From UBA1413 sp964552955 (GTDB taxonomy: Bacteria > Bacteroidota > Bacteroidia > Bacteroidales > Prolixibacteraceae): 64,000 nucleotides of DNA. Shown here in pieces: positions 63,211-64,000 of the stretch. Under the pieces are notes generated by a model. The model ran no database searches, was not told the origin of the DNA, and was given only the letters and a program-made list of their open reading frames with translations. The stretch lies in NCBI GenBank assembly GCA_964552955.1, contig CAZKIU010000003.1, forward strand, positions 1-64,000. Direction: 5' to 3'. Every line of letters starts with the position of its first letter. Position 1 is the first letter of the stretch. Position numbers and translations under genes: made by a program.

Positions 63211-64000
63211 ATGCAAATCAACACCAGGAAACTCATCAGGGGAGATAAGATCATCTGGATTCTGCTCCTTTTGCTGTCGATGCTCTCGTTGCTGATCGTT
63301 TACAGCGCCACAGGGGCCCTGGCTTTCCGCCAGGCCGGGGGGAATACCTTTCATTTCCTGGTCAGGCAGATTGTTTTCCTGGGGCTGGGCTTCGCCATCA
63401 TCGTCACGATGGTCAATGTAGTACCGGTCAGGCTCTATTCTATGGTGTCCAGGGTGCTGGTGATCGTGAGCATCCTCCTGCTGATGCTGGCCATGGGCCT
63501 CAAGGTGGCCGGCATGGCCGGTGATTCCACGGGAAGAACCCTTAACCTGGGCTTTTTCTCCTTCCAGCCTGCCGAATTCGCCAAACTGGCCCTGGTCATC
63601 TACACCGCCAAGATCCTGGGAATTGAACAAAACTCAGAGGAGGGACTCCGGAACGCTTTTTGGAAAATCCTCATGGTATCGGGGATCATCTGTGCCCTGA
63701 TTTCTCTTTCCAATTTTTCCACGGCTGCCCTGCTCTTCGGCACCGTCATCAGCATGTTATTCGTGGGCCGGGTTCCTATCCGCTATCTGCTCATGGTTTT
63801 CGGGGCTGCCCTGGTCTTGCTGGTGGCCATCTATTTCCTGGCCGACAAAATTGACCATCTTCCCTCACGTTTTGGAACCGTCAGAGGTAGAATAGAGCGG
63901 TTTCTCCATGGTGACCCAGCGGCGGAGAAGGGCATCACCCAGGCTGACTATGCCAAGCTGGCCATCTACGAGGGAGGGTTCATCGGTAAGGGACCCGGGA
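63211..64000 (+). CDS. ftsW: Lipid II polymerase / cell division protein FtsW (cut by window end)
   Basis: Begins at ATG 63211 (MQINTRKLIRGDKIIWILL) and remains open through the last base, so only about 263 residues are visible. SEDS-family features are the first helices with LLIVYSATGALAF, VAGMAGDSTGRTLNLGFFSF, the conserved QPAEFAKLALVIY, and GRIERFLHGDP with AIYEGGFIGKGPG near the end. FtsW polymerises septal glycan from lipid II with FtsI. Located 10 bp after murD, as expected in the cluster; murG and murC should follow. Confidence 0.95.
   Translation, partial: MQINTRKLIRGDKIIWILLLLLSMLSLLIVYSATGALAFRQAGGNTFHFLVRQIVFLGLGFAIIVTMVNVVPVRLYSMVSRVLVIVSILLLMLAMGLKVAGMAGDSTGRTLNLGFFSFQPAEFAKLALVIYTAKILGIEQNSEEGLRNAFWKILMVSGIICALISLSNFSTAALLFGTVISMLFVGRVPIRYLLMVFGAALVLLVAIYFLADKIDHLPSRFGTVRGRIERFLHGDPAAEKGITQADYAKLAIYEGGFIGKGPG

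Overview
The window reads as a chromosomal segment of a Bacteroidota bacterium, most likely a Bacteroidales-type fermentative organism. The evidence is the gene families (two Bacteroidota-style sensor kinases, a predicted glycine-lipid acyltransferase pair, DUF2207 with LemA, GH106 and GH42 glycosidases, a TonB energy transducer, a 632-residue PurF-like protein), the general lack of strong Shine-Dalgarno sites, and several TAnnTTTG-type -7 promoter boxes. Nothing looks like a plasmid, prophage, CRISPR array or insertion sequence. Five runs of exactly 100 N mark scaffold joins. At three of them the sequence on both sides is an exact duplicate (18, 26 and 55 bp), so those gaps are probably overlapping contig ends rather than missing DNA.

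Layout. 1-3.1 kb: tRNA-Ala(GGC) with its terminator, a small membrane protein, and a three-domain acyl-activating/carrier/acyltransferase fusion. 3.2-9 kb: divergent secreted glycosidases (GH106 and GH42). 9-11.4 kb: LemA and DUF2207. 11.7-17.7 kb: a beta-propeller sensor kinase without a receiver domain, a small secreted Cys-rich protein, and a LytT/LytS-type regulator-kinase pair. 17.9-22.9 kb: a UPF0324 (YeiH-like) membrane transporter divergent from an outer-membrane beta-barrel, then an envelope protein with His/Tyr-rich and Ser/Arg-rich segments, and TonB. 22.9-27.3 kb: HflX, aspartate-semialdehyde dehydrogenase and a lamin-tail-domain secreted protein.

27.3-30.6 kb is an oxidative-stress cluster: a peroxiredoxin, a Fur/PerR-type regulator lacking the structural-zinc cysteines, and two adjacent superoxide dismutases with residues typical of the Mn type and the Fe type. 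A small winged-helix-like protein follows. 30.8-35.0 kb is a xylose catabolic operon (xylB-xylA-xylE) with an inverted repeat over its candidate -7 box. 35.3-40.5 kb: nitroreductase, proline dehydrogenase, an OmpH/Skp-like chaperone, a glycosyltransferase and a Tat-exported Gfo/Idh/MocA oxidoreductase. Between this last gene and mfd lies an unusual array of degenerate 11-bp repeats.

40.9-54.9 kb holds mostly minus-strand housekeeping genes: mfd, an AlbA_2 protein, a U32 peptidase (RlhA-like), GNAT, CMD and miaB. They are followed by plus-strand SPOR and PurF-like genes, then the acyltransferase pair that probably makes glycine lipids. 55.3-64.0 kb is the start of the division and cell-wall (dcw) cluster in tight overlapping order: mraZ, rsmH, ftsL, ftsI (PASTA), murE (DAP-type), mraY, murD, ftsW (cut by the window end).

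I did not find a clear undescribed multi-gene system. The most unusual signals are the 11-bp repeat array at 40742-40939, the cysteine-less PerR-like regulator beside paired Mn/Fe-type superoxide dismutases, the AMP-ligase/ACP/PlsC fusion, and the operator-like repeats at the xyl and mra promoters.
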